From Jilunia laotingensis (GTDB taxonomy: Bacteria > Bacteroidota > Bacteroidia > Bacteroidales > Bacteroidaceae), in NCBI RefSeq assembly GCF_014385165.1, contig NZ_JACRTF010000001.1, positions 2,356,001 through 2,420,000 on the forward strand: a stretch of 64,000 bases of DNA. Direction: 5' to 3'. Position numbers and translations under genes: made by a program. Below the pieces are notes generated by a model, which was not told where the DNA came from, ran no database searches, and was given only the letters and a program-made list of their open reading frames with translations. Below, one piece after another: positions 9,874-17,372 of this stretch (positions are counted from its first letter, which is position 1; every line of letters begins with the position of its first letter).

Positions 9874-10174
9874 GTCTGTCGGAACGAAACTCAGTTGCAT
9901 TTAAGATGATCAAAGATCATAAGAAATAGATTGAGTTTAAGTATAAAAACAGTATACAAGAAAAGAGAGTGTTGCATTGACCTGCAACACTCTCTTTTCT
10001 TGTATAGTAAAATGCTTTTTCTTCGTATATTAATTGTTGCCAATTAATTGGCAACGTATTGCCTGTTTGTTGGTGCAAAATGGTAGTTTATAAAAGCATT
10101 ATCCCTGTATGATCAGGAGTGATCTGTCTTTTTGCGAATGGAGATCCTTTCACTAAAATGACAAGAAGGATGTT
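9874..10174. other. Intergenic region between convergent genes
   Basis: It contains a small palindrome (ATGATC-AAA-GATCAT, 9906-9920) and the strong hairpin at 9953-10006. The remainder, up to the stop of the leftward DUF4105 gene, shows nothing recognisable. Confidence 0.6.
9953..10006. terminator. Perfect 24-bp hairpin, bidirectional terminator between convergent genes
   Basis: Bases 9953-9976 are perfectly complementary to 9983-10006 around the 6-nt loop TTGACC. The right arm contains CTCTTTTCTTGT, which gives pyrimidine-rich RNA on the + strand. The stem is unusually long for a simple terminator. Confidence 0.75.
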
Positions 10175-11359
10175 TCAAAGCACTTTCCGCTTGCTTATTG
10201 CATAGGGTAACATGCTGATCAATAGCGTAGCTGTGAACAGATAAGCTTCGGTCGGAATATATTGACCACCCACGATGGCAGCCACTGGAAACAAAAGAAA
10301 CGATATACAGGTCAATTGAATCCATACTTTTACCCATTTGGGGTTGTTCTTTTTAAGAATGAAAGCCAGGATCAGATTGGTGGGGAGTGCCCAAAATAGA
10401 TTATAATTAGTCCTTAATTGTTCGATCTCTGAAAACAGCACTAAGCTGAAAAGGAAACAGCCGAATATACCACTGATAAAAAGTAATATACGGTCAAACC
10501 ATATATAATATCTGCCTTTCTTTACTTGTAAGTAAGTCAGGATTGAGGCAATGATCAATAGGATGAGAAATGTGGATAGGGATAGTTTGACATTGGGACT
10601 TTGTTTGAATAGGGTAGGTGGAAATAATCGATGCGATGCCATAAGCACCGGTTGATCGTCTTGGCGTACTTCACTCAACAGGTTGATAAGTCCGTTAGGA
10701 TTGAAGGCGGCTTCGTATATATTTATTTCCTTATCTATGTCACTGCAAGTAAGATTAAAAAGCAGATGTAGCCAGCAGTTTTCCAATGGATCTCCTTGTT
10801 CTACGTCCCTGTAAGTTCGGCCGGTATATTGATTAAGAAATTGACTCTTGTCCCAACCGCATTGTTTAAATAATACATCCCTTAACTGTGTGCTGCAATT
10901 GTTGGTAGGTACTTTAAATTTATAGAATCTTTCTCCTGTAAGCAGGATACGGTTCAGTTCCTCCCATAAACTTTGCTTTTGCTGTTGACTCAAGTTGAGG
11001 TAATACTCATTCATCCCCCTTTTCTCGGTTTTATAGCGGTGTGCGAACTTGCTGAAAGCCTCACCGTCCAAAGAAGAAATGACGGTTCCTAGGAAAATCT
11101 TATAAACAAAGAATGATTGTTGCGTTGAATAAGTTCCGAAATTAAAAACTACATCGATTTTCAGTTCGGCATCTTGTATACGCAAAGAGCTGTGTCCGAA
11201 TCCACCTTCATAATCGGGGGTGGCTGAGCAGGTGACAATTGACACGAGGGCCTTATCGGACAGTTTGGGAAGTGTGTTGCCCGAAGCATATGAGTTTGTC
11301 GATAAACAGAGCAGTACACTCAGGAAAAGTACTACGGAACTGATTGTTTGGCGTGACAT
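10175..11359 (-). CDS. DUF4105 / Lnb N-terminal periplasmic domain protein, membrane-anchored
   Basis: A 394-residue protein with a signal peptide (residues 1-25). A periplasmic DUF4105 domain follows, with the family hallmarks VSIVTCSATPDYEGGFGHSSLRI and VPTNNCSTQLRDVLFKQC. The C-terminal third carries four or five hydrophobic helices (for example LSLSTFLILLIIASILTYL). NCBI names this fold after the Lnb N-terminal periplasmic domain; the conserved Cys, His and Asn suggest a papain-like hydrolase or acyltransferase, possibly acting on lipoproteins or peptidoglycan. That role is inferred, not shown. Confidence 0.75.
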   Translation of the reverse strand: MSRQTISSVVLFLSVLLCLSTNSYASGNTLPKLSDKALVSIVTCSATPDYEGGFGHSSLRIQDAELKIDVVFNFGTYSTQQSFFVYKIFLGTVISSLDGEAFSKFAHRYKTEKRGMNEYYLNLSQQQKQSLWEELNRILLTGERFYKFKVPTNNCSTQLRDVLFKQCGWDKSQFLNQYTGRTYRDVEQGDPLENCWLHLLFNLTCSDIDKEINIYEAAFNPNGLINLLSEVRQDDQPVLMASHRLFPPTLFKQSPNVKLSLSTFLILLIIASILTYLQVKKGRYYIWFDRILLFISGIFGCFLFSLVLFSEIEQLRTNYNLFWALPTNLILAFILKKNNPKWVKVWIQLTCISFLLFPVAAIVGGQYIPTEAYLFTATLLISMLPYAISKRKVL

Positions 11360-11393
11360 TGTTTGTAATTAAGGGGAAAGGGATTATAAAATA

Positions 11394-11434
11394 AGACTCC
11401 ATCTACAGACATTGAAAAATCTGCGATGGAGTCT
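11394..11434 (-). terminator. Hairpin terminator for the calycin-like operon
   Basis: AGACTCCATC (11394-11403) pairs with GATGGAGTCT (11425-11434), with further pairing inside (CAGA with TCTG). Read leftward, the hairpin is followed by TATTTTAT. It ends the 14111-11457 operon just before the DUF4105 gene. Confidence 0.65.
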
Positions 11435-11456
11435 GTTTATCTGTTAACTGATAAGT

Positions 11457-12158
11457 TTATTGTTTAACGAATTTAGTCGTATGGTTTCCGGCTTTTATCA
11501 GGTATATGCCTTTGGATAAATTAGAAACATTGAGTCTTCCGCTTGTTATGATTCCGGACATTGTGCGAACGCCTGTAACGGTATAGATCTCGTAGCTTTG
11601 GTTTTCAGCACCTGAGATGATCAGGCTTTCAGTACCCGGATTATAGTAAACGGTTCTTTTGCCTGTAACGACATCGTTTATTCCGGTTTGTGTCTTTGTG
11701 CCTTCAAAGTCAACATCGATTAATAATTCAACGGGGTAGACGGTTTCTACGCTTAAAGATAAGACCATTTTCTCATTGATTATAGTCGATTCCTTCAAAT
11801 GTACTTCAACATCTCCAATCGGTTGTACCAATGTTAATGTGACATCTTTTGGAAGCAGGACAACCGCATCCTCTCTCTCTTGCAATTCTACTCCCGGAAT
11901 GACAATATCTCCCAATTGGATCGCAGACGTTCCCAACTTGAAAGCGAAGTTCCTGATCTCTAAGGTAGTTGTTCCGTCATTCGTGGCAGTGAGATAGACG
12001 TTTTCCGTGCTTGGTTCTCCCATTATGATTTCATCCTGGGACACTTTCAATATACCGGTATATGTGCCTGCCACTTCCTCGTTTAATTGTGCATAAGCTG
12101 CTTTAGGGGTAATTATTGCTACAAGGGCAATGATTGCTAAAAGTAATTCTTTCTTCAT
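11457..12158 (-). CDS. Calycin-like secreted protein with C-terminal type A sorting domain
   Basis: A 233-residue protein. A signal peptide (MKKELLLAIIALVAIITPKAAYA) is followed by a calycin/lipocalin-like beta-barrel domain starting EEVAGTYTGILKVS, common in Bacteroides secreted proteins. The C-terminus carries a Por-type sorting domain (TVYYNPGTESLIISG to GNHTTKFVKQ). It is the last gene of a leftward operon after a PCMD lipoprotein and an outer-membrane barrel. The three probably assemble or act together at the cell surface; the ligand is unknown. Confidence 0.75.
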   Translation of the reverse strand: MKKELLLAIIALVAIITPKAAYAQLNEEVAGTYTGILKVSQDEIIMGEPSTENVYLTATNDGTTTLEIRNFAFKLGTSAIQLGDIVIPGVELQEREDAVVLLPKDVTLTLVQPIGDVEVHLKESTIINEKMVLSLSVETVYPVELLIDVDFEGTKTQTGINDVVTGKRTVYYNPGTESLIISGAENQSYEIYTVTGVRTMSGIITSGRLNVSNLSKGIYLIKAGNHTTKFVKQ

Positions 12159-12186
12159 AATCTAATGTTATTTATTGTTTTTATTA

Positions 12187-12954
12187 TTAGAACACATAAG
12201 CAAAGCCAAGGTTTGCATATATAGGGAACATATTAAAAGTTACGGTGTCGAAGTCTTTCTTAAAGATCGGTACTACCCCCCATGTCAGGTTGGCACTGAC
12301 GTTCAAATGAGAGAACGCCCTCCATTGGGCACCGAATTGCATACCACATTGAAAACGGCGTAAATCGTCATCGAAATTGTAAGTGGCCGAACTTACATTG
12401 GCTTTTTCTCCTGTCGGGTCTCCATCGCGCAAGTAACCATCGTAGGCTGTACCGGAAAATTCACCGGATGTCAGGTAAGAGAACCACGGTCCTAACTCCA
12501 TTTCCCATCTCTTGCTGACTTTGTATACGACCAAAACTGGAACTGTCAGCAAAGATTGTTTCACAGAGGTGGTGACTCCTCCCGTCCATTGCCCTTCCAT
12601 CTCTCCTCCATCGTTTGCTATCATTTTCATGTGATAGTTTTTGACTGTGGCATCAGTTTTCATTCCTTTTGTTTCCAGACGGATCCCCGCGCTGATTCCC
12701 CATTTATTTTCGAACATTTTCACCACATCGCCTTCTATCGAAAAGGCGGTAGTAGGATTGTAGCTGTTGATTTTCCGTATTTCTGCCGGTAGGGGGATGG
12801 GAGAAGTTCCACCGATATTGAATCCGGCTTTCAGTCTGTATTCCAATCCGATGGTCAGTGATTTTAAGATGCTTTTATTTCTATCTTCCTGTGCTTGAGC
12901 TATCATGGAAAAACCCAACATTAGAAACAGGAGGTAAGCTATTTTTTTATTCAT
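12187..12954 (-). CDS. Outer-membrane beta-barrel protein (porin-family/PorT-like)
   Basis: 255 residues with a clear signal peptide (ending MIAQAQ). Alternating aromatic strands of the outer-membrane barrel type follow (LTIGLEYRLKAGFNIGG, WEMELGPWFSYLTSGEF, RRFQCGMQFGAQWRAF), ending in the aromatic terminus NLGFAYVF expected for BAM recognition. It lies in an operon with the PCMD lipoprotein upstream (20-bp gap) and the calycin-like protein downstream (28-bp gap). The substrate is unknown. Confidence 0.75.
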   Translation of the reverse strand: MNKKIAYLLFLMLGFSMIAQAQEDRNKSILKSLTIGLEYRLKAGFNIGGTSPIPLPAEIRKINSYNPTTAFSIEGDVVKMFENKWGISAGIRLETKGMKTDATVKNYHMKMIANDGGEMEGQWTGGVTTSVKQSLLTVPVLVVYKVSKRWEMELGPWFSYLTSGEFSGTAYDGYLRDGDPTGEKANVSSATYNFDDDLRRFQCGMQFGAQWRAFSHLNVSANLTWGVVPIFKKDFDTVTFNMFPIYANLGFAYVF

Positions 12955-12974
12955 AAGTGTCTTAGTGTTAATGT

Positions 12975-14111
12975 TTATTTGTCCCCTTCAAGGATTAGTT
13001 TCGCTTCGTCAATAATCAAAGTACTTCCTATAGCACCTTTAAAATAGGCACCATCCCGGCTGGATGAAAAGACGATTGCAGTATAATATTCACCTTGCGA
13101 CAATTTTTTCTGGTCCGGTTCTCTGCGGTATTCAAAAGGCATGTACAGCTTTTTATATTCACGGGTAGCTTCGGGATCTTTTACCCTGGCAATGCCTATG
13201 ATACAATCGTCATCGAATTGGATGGAACCGTCCAACCTTTTGCCATCCTTTGATTCATAAAGAATGGCATAGATATCGAATACGTCCGTTACACTGTTTA
13301 TGATGTTCTTGTTCTCATCCTGATAATTAGCTCCCGGTGTGTATTTATACCATACTTCAAAAGCTATCGGATGGCGGTTGAATGCCATCGGGATGCCGAA
13401 TTGAGTGGCTTTCAAAGCTTGTTCGGGACCCATTCCGGCCACGGAAGCATTGAAGGAACCGATGAACAGGTTGCCGGCAGCCAGAGGCATATTCATCATA
13501 TCTCCGAAAGCACCTGTAGGCTTCGTCTCCAATCTGACTCCCTTTCCTTGATATCCCATTTCATAGGAAGTGGTCGGATAAATGAGAGGATTGGTTAGCT
13601 TTTCTCCACTTTCCGTAACATAACCCGTCAAGGCGTACCCGGCATTTGCCGTAGCCCAGATGGATTGCTTCTGTCCGGTATTGCTTATTTCATAGAATCC
13701 GTGCCATTGCTTTCCTCTGGCACCTTCTATGATTTCCCAATGTTCGAAGTTAAACTCTGTTTTCACATTGGTAGTGTCTACGAATACTTTATATTCCTTT
13801 TTCCATAGTCCGTCTTGTGACGTTACCACATATTTTTGGACGGTAGAAAAGTCCCTTTCCGTTGCGCTGGGCGGATTGATGGTAGCTCCTTCCGTTAGCT
13901 TGAACAACGGGGCAAGCGTTTTTATGTCAGTGGTGGAATTGGCCATGATTATAACCGTATTATTAGTTATAATAGGCGGCATTTTTAATACCGAGGGATC
14001 AGAAAGCGTGCAAGATACAATATCTGCTTCCGCGTTCGGTGCTTCTTCTTGGATGCAAGCTGAAAAACCTAAGCAAAGAAATACACCGGTTATGATTGAT
14101 TTGAATTTCAT
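12975..14111 (-). CDS. PCMD domain-containing lipoprotein
   Basis: 378 residues. A lipoprotein signal peptide ends in a lipobox (LGFSAC). After an N-terminal Ig-like segment (about residues 40-110) comes the PCMD domain (putative carbohydrate metabolism domain), recognised by FNFEHWE, the RLETKPTGAFGDM region, FNRHPIAFEVWYKYTPG and the C-terminal LIIDEAKLILEG. These domains are beta-sandwich, carbohydrate-binding-like folds in Bacteroides lipoproteins. It is the first gene of the operon, with a good promoter at 14167-14196. Confidence 0.85.
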   Translation of the reverse strand: MKFKSIITGVFLCLGFSACIQEEAPNAEADIVSCTLSDPSVLKMPPIITNNTVIIMANSTTDIKTLAPLFKLTEGATINPPSATERDFSTVQKYVVTSQDGLWKKEYKVFVDTTNVKTEFNFEHWEIIEGARGKQWHGFYEISNTGQKQSIWATANAGYALTGYVTESGEKLTNPLIYPTTSYEMGYQGKGVRLETKPTGAFGDMMNMPLAAGNLFIGSFNASVAGMGPEQALKATQFGIPMAFNRHPIAFEVWYKYTPGANYQDENKNIINSVTDVFDIYAILYESKDGKRLDGSIQFDDDCIIGIARVKDPEATREYKKLYMPFEYRREPDQKKLSQGEYYTAIVFSSSRDGAYFKGAIGSTLIIDEAKLILEGDK

Positions 14112-14166
14112 TCTGTTTATTGATTGATAATTGTTGAGACTATGTGCTATATATAAAATCAGTTTG

Positions 14167-14196
14167 CAAATTTACGGGGAAATTCTTATTTATCAA
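14167..14196 (-). promoter_or_regulatory. Bacteroides-type promoter of the PCMD/barrel/calycin operon
   Basis: On the minus strand, TTG (14194-14196), a 19-bp spacer and TAAATTTG (14167-14174) match the Bacteroides -33/-7 consensus exactly. Transcription should start near 14160, about 50 bp before the gene. Confidence 0.75.
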
Positions 14197-14394
14197 ATCT
14201 TTAAATTCTCTTTTTATGTTCTTTTTGTATTATTGATGCCAATTTCTTGTTTAAGTCTTTTAAAATAAGGTCTATTCTTTTTATTTTGTGTCCTATTCCT
14301 AAGATCGCTGCTTTGCCCTCTGTTCCGGTGTATTAACTTAAAGGGGTTGCATTTGTTATAAATTTGCGGAATATATGCAGTTCCTTTTCTTTTC

Positions 14395-14425
14395 TTGTTT
14401 ATTCAGAGTATATTTTCTACTTTTG
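14395..14425 (+). promoter_or_regulatory. Bacteroides-type promoter of the cysteine desulfidase gene
   Basis: TTG (14395-14397), a 20-bp spacer and TACTTTTG (14418-14425) match the consensus. The predicted start is near 14432, about 20 nt before the ATG. Confidence 0.8.
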
Positions 14426-14452
14426 TAGAAACTTTAAAAAACGAGGGAATTC

Positions 14453-15736
14453 ATGATTGAATCTGAAAGAAAACAAATAATAGATCTGGTACGGCGGGAG
14501 GTGATTCCGGCTATTGGCTGTACCGAACCTATTGCCGTGGCATTATGTGTGGCAAAAGCTGCCGAGACGCTCGGTGTGAGACCTGAAAAGATCAAAGTAC
14601 TCTTGAGTGCTAATATTCTGAAAAACGCAATGGGGGTGGGTATCCCCGGTACAGGGATGATTGGTTTGCCTATCGCAGTAGCTTTGGGGGCGATTATCGG
14701 TAAATCCGAGTATCAGCTCGAAGTATTGAAAGACAGCACACCGGAAGCTGTGGAACAGGGCAAACTGTTTATTGACGAAAAACGTATATGCATATCATTG
14801 AAAGATAATATAACGGAGAAACTGTATATCGAAATCACTTGTGAAGCGGGAGATAAAAAATCGACAGCGATCATTGCCGGAGGACATACGAATTTTGTAT
14901 ATATTGCCCGGGGGGAAGAAGTGCTGCTCAACAAGCAACAGGCAGGCACGGAAGACGTTGAGGAAAAGCCGCTTGAACTGAATTTGCGGAAAGTGCATGA
15001 TTTTGCACTGACTGCTCCCTTGGATGAGATCAGTTTCATTCTTGAAACCGCCCGCTTGAATAAGGCCGCTGCCGAGAAGTCTTTTGAAGGAGAATATGGG
15101 CACGCTTTGGGGAAGATGCTTCGCGGAAGGTATGAACATCAGGTGATGGGCGACTGTGTCTTTTCGCATATCCTTTCTTATACTTCGGGGGCTTGCGATG
15201 CCCGTATGGCAGGAGCCATGATTCCGGTGATGAGTAATTCGGGAAGTGGTAATCAGGGTATTTCCGCCACTCTGCCTGTGCTTATTTTTGCAGAGGAAAA
15301 CGGTAAATCGGAAGAAGAAATTATACGTGCATTGATGCTCAGTCATTTGACGGTGATTTATATCAAACAAAGTCTGGGACGGTTGTCTGCCCTTTGCGGT
15401 TGTGTCGTAGCTGCTACAGGTTCAAGTTGTGGCATTACTTGGCTGATGGGAGGAACTTATGAGCAGATAGCTTTTGCCGTGCAGAACATGATAGCCAATC
15501 TGACGGGAATGATCTGTGACGGAGCAAAACCAAGTTGTGCCCTCAAGGTGACGACTGGTGTTTCTACGGCTGTGCTTTCGGCTATGATGGCGATGGAAAA
15601 TCGCAGTGTTACGTCTGTTGAAGGGATTATCGATGAGGACGTAGATCAGAGTATCCGTAACCTGACTCGGATAGGCTCACAAGGCATGAATGAAACGGAT
15701 AAGGTGGTATTGGATATTATGACACATAAATGCTAG
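14453..15736 (+). CDS. L-cysteine desulfidase / UPF0597 family (serine dehydratase alpha-like)
   Basis: A 427-residue iron-sulfur enzyme of the UPF0597 (YhaM/CyuA) family. Likely cluster cysteines are in IGCTEPIAVAL (Cys23), SSCGITWLMGG and MICDGAKPSCALKV. GVGIPGTGMIGLPIA and SNSGSGNQGISAT are also family signatures. Members degrade L-cysteine to pyruvate, ammonia and sulfide, and some act on L-serine; which substrate is used here cannot be read from sequence. The gene stands alone behind its own promoter and is convergent with the FKBP gene. Confidence 0.85.
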   Translation: MIESERKQIIDLVRREVIPAIGCTEPIAVALCVAKAAETLGVRPEKIKVLLSANILKNAMGVGIPGTGMIGLPIAVALGAIIGKSEYQLEVLKDSTPEAVEQGKLFIDEKRICISLKDNITEKLYIEITCEAGDKKSTAIIAGGHTNFVYIARGEEVLLNKQQAGTEDVEEKPLELNLRKVHDFALTAPLDEISFILETARLNKAAAEKSFEGEYGHALGKMLRGRYEHQVMGDCVFSHILSYTSGACDARMAGAMIPVMSNSGSGNQGISATLPVLIFAEENGKSEEEIIRALMLSHLTVIYIKQSLGRLSALCGCVVAATGSSCGITWLMGGTYEQIAFAVQNMIANLTGMICDGAKPSCALKVTTGVSTAVLSAMMAMENRSVTSVEGIIDEDVDQSIRNLTRIGSQGMNETDKVVLDIMTHKC

Positions 15737-15746
15737 GGAAATTGCT

Positions 15747-15878
15747 GGATAATTAATAGTTAATAATTAAAAATTAAAAACGAGTGAGTAGAGCTATCAT
15801 ACCATCGGGTATTCATTACTTCTAATCATACTAATCTTTCTTCGTTTTTAATTTTTAATTATTAACTATTAATTATCC
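15747..15878. repeat. 37-bp perfect inverted repeat between convergent genes
   Basis: Bases 15747-15783 are perfectly complementary to 15842-15878 around a 58-nt loop. The arms are AT-rich (GGATAATTAATAGTTAATAA...) and end in CGA/TCG. The element may act as a bidirectional terminator, but its length and loop look more like a small non-autonomous repeat. A diverged relative of one arm appears at 20946-20980. Confidence 0.85.
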
Positions 15879-15880
15879 AA

Positions 15881-16474
15881 TTAATTCTTGTCACATCCGC
15901 AGTGGTCACCGCATCCATGGTCACCGCAGCCGTCTCCACAGCCATCTCCGCAACTGTCGCATCCGCAGCTGCATCCGCCACCGCCCATCATGTTTACAAC
16001 TTCTTGTATCTCCTCGTTAGTTGCAGGACGGCTTTCTACTACTTCGCCAACGAAGTTCAGGTCTGCCCCGGCCAACGGGTGGTTCATATCGACTACCACG
16101 ATGTCGGGTTTGACTTCAACTACCGTTCCGTTCATACGGCGGCCTTCGGAGTCCATTAAAGGTACGATATTGCCCGCAACGATCCGTTCACTGTCGAATT
16201 TTCCTTCGATTTCGAAGATATGTTTCGGCAAATCCAAGACATGCTCGTCATTGTATTCACCGTAAGCTTCGGCTGACGGAATGGTGAAATCGAACTTGTC
16301 TCCTTTCTTCAGGGGTACTATCTGGCTTTCAAAAGCTTCGAGCGTAGTGCCCATGCCCGAAATAAACTGGAAGGGATGTTCGGCTTTTGCTTCTTCGACT
16401 AATTCTTTTTCACCATCTTCTATTGTGTATAGTTTATACGCTACAGTGATGTACTTGTTTTCTGCTGTTTCCAT
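15881..16474 (-). CDS. slyD: FKBP-type peptidyl-prolyl cis-trans isomerase, SlyD-like, with Cys/His-rich metal-binding tail
   Basis: 197 residues. Residues about 8-155 form the SlyD FKBP domain with its inserted chaperone flap (family features FQFISGMGTTLEAFE and IPSAEAYGEY; FKBP flap region near HVLDLPKHIF). The last about 35 residues are a Gly/Cys/His/Asp tail with nine cysteines and two histidines in a CGxGC-like rhythm, expected to bind nickel or other soft metals. The protein should act as a cytosolic folding catalyst and metallochaperone. A minus-strand TATCTTTG -7 box is at 16526-16533, about 50 bp before the start. Confidence 0.9.
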   Translation of the reverse strand: METAENKYITVAYKLYTIEDGEKELVEEAKAEHPFQFISGMGTTLEAFESQIVPLKKGDKFDFTIPSAEAYGEYNDEHVLDLPKHIFEIEGKFDSERIVAGNIVPLMDSEGRRMNGTVVEVKPDIVVVDMNHPLAGADLNFVGEVVESRPATNEEIQEVVNMMGGGGCSCGCDSCGDGCGDGCGDHGCGDHCGCDKN

Positions 16475-16525
16475 TTAAATTATTGTATAAGTTAGTAATT
16501 GCAGTTATAAAACTGTCGGTAGCTG

Positions 16526-16533
16526 CAAAGATA
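16526..16533 (-). promoter_or_regulatory. -7 element for the SlyD-like gene
   Basis: The minus strand reads TATCTTTG, an exact -7 match. No TTG lies at the normal -33 distance. Confidence 0.5.
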
Positions 16534-16678
16534 CGAATTTGATACGTATTTTTCGCCTTTATATAACAACGAATTATCAAAAACGGTTCGTGCTTTAATA
16601 ACTCATCGCCTGTTTGCAGGCTGGGTGTTAAGAAAATATGTTACACAGTCGTGTCATTGGAATGCCGGTATTTCCACG

Positions 16679-16788
16679 GCTGCGGTGAACACCTTGTTGG
16701 TCGGTGATGAACGCCCCGTTCCTCACCGAGGAACACCTCCTTCATCGGTGAGGAACAGGGCGTTCATCACCGAGGTAAAAACGGTTTG
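16679..16788. repeat. 22-bp tandem repeat array, locus 2, with core flipping orientation
   Basis: Units begin at 16679, 16701, 16723, 16745 and 16767, a strict 22-bp period. The core heptamer alternates between TCGGTGA (16701, 16745) and its complement TCACCGA (16723, 16767), so successive units are inverted at the centre while the flanks keep register. The core is that of the arrays at 2691 and 35491. The last unit (16767-16788) is degenerate in its second half. Confidence 0.85.
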
Positions 16789-17145
16789 GTAATGTTGTGA
16801 ATATCAGCTTGTTAGTTCTTGATTGATGTCTTTTCTTCCGGTACTTTTACTTGTTGACAAGCGTTGATAAATATTCTCGGATAGTAAAATGATCATACAA
16901 AGTACTGCGCTGTGAGCGGACGTAAAACCTGTATTGGTAAGCGAAATCGTGTCCTAAGGGTAGCCAGAGGAGGCGATAATAAGTTCGGGATAAGAAAGAG
17001 CATGGATTGAATTCCGTAAAGAGGCGGGAAATGCTAGTAATGTTACTTTGTGTGGTTTCGGGATATAATGGGTGATAAAAGTGTATAATATCCTTCTGTT
17101 TTCTTACGATTATTCGCTATTATACGTTTTTTTTCTTCAATTTGT

Positions 17146-17175
17146 TTGGATATAATAAAAAAGCCCTTACCTTTG
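17146..17175 (+). promoter_or_regulatory. Promoter of the ilv leader and operon
   Basis: TTG (17146-17148), a 19-bp spacer and TACCTTTG (17168-17175) match the Bacteroides consensus. Transcription should begin near 17182, about 23 nt before the leader peptide ATG. Confidence 0.8.
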
Positions 17176-17204
17176 CAGCGTGATCAAAATTTAAAAAGTA
17201 AGAT

Positions 17205-17279
17205 ATGAATACTCATACGTCCATTAACCTGGCAGTCCTGCATATTATTCGCGTCGTGGTGATTTCGCCAAGATTGTGA
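17205..17279 (+). CDS. ilv operon leader peptide (24 codons)
   Basis: ATG at 17205 opens a 24-codon frame ending TGA at 17277-17279. Eleven of the 24 residues are Ile, Leu or Val, including an IIRVVVI cluster at residues 14-20. It lies directly before a terminator/antiterminator pair and the ilvD gene. This is the arrangement of enterobacterial ilv leader peptides, where a ribosome stalling at branched-chain codons senses charged tRNA. The stop codon overlaps the first strand of the antiterminator (17276-17285). Confidence 0.8.
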   Translation: MNTHTSINLAVLHIIRVVVISPRL

Positions 17280-17357
17280 GAAAGGTTATATTACATGTAT
17301 TCGTATGATATAAGATAACATTTAGAGCCTTTCTCACTACAGTGAGAAAGGCTTTTT
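17276..17357 (+). promoter_or_regulatory. Transcription attenuator of the ilv operon
   Basis: There are three segments. GTGAGAAAGG (17276-17285) overlaps the leader stop codon. AGCCTTTCTCAC (17326-17337) is complementary both to it and to GTGAGAAAGGCT (17342-17353). Pairing of the second and third gives a 12-bp stem with loop TACA and a T-run, a strong intrinsic terminator. Pairing of the first and second gives the antiterminator. A ribosome finishing the leader would cover the first segment and cause termination; one stalled at Ile/Val codons would leave it free and allow read-through. Confidence 0.85.
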
Positions 17358-17372
17358 GATTAAAAGAAACAG

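Larger units (their letters stand above)
14112..14452. other. Divergent intergenic region with back-to-back promoters
   Basis: This 341-bp AT-rich region separates the leftward PCMD operon from the rightward cysteine desulfidase gene. It holds one promoter for each direction (14167-14196 minus, 14395-14425 plus). No operator palindrome was recognised between them. Confidence 0.7.
16475..17180. other. Long intergenic region before the ilv leader
   Basis: The stretch contains the FKBP -7 box (16526-16533), the 22-bp repeat array (16679-16788) and the ilv promoter (17146-17175). Between about 16800 and 17130 no gene, tRNA or clear hairpin was recognised. A small RNA there cannot be ruled out. 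Confidence 0.6.
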
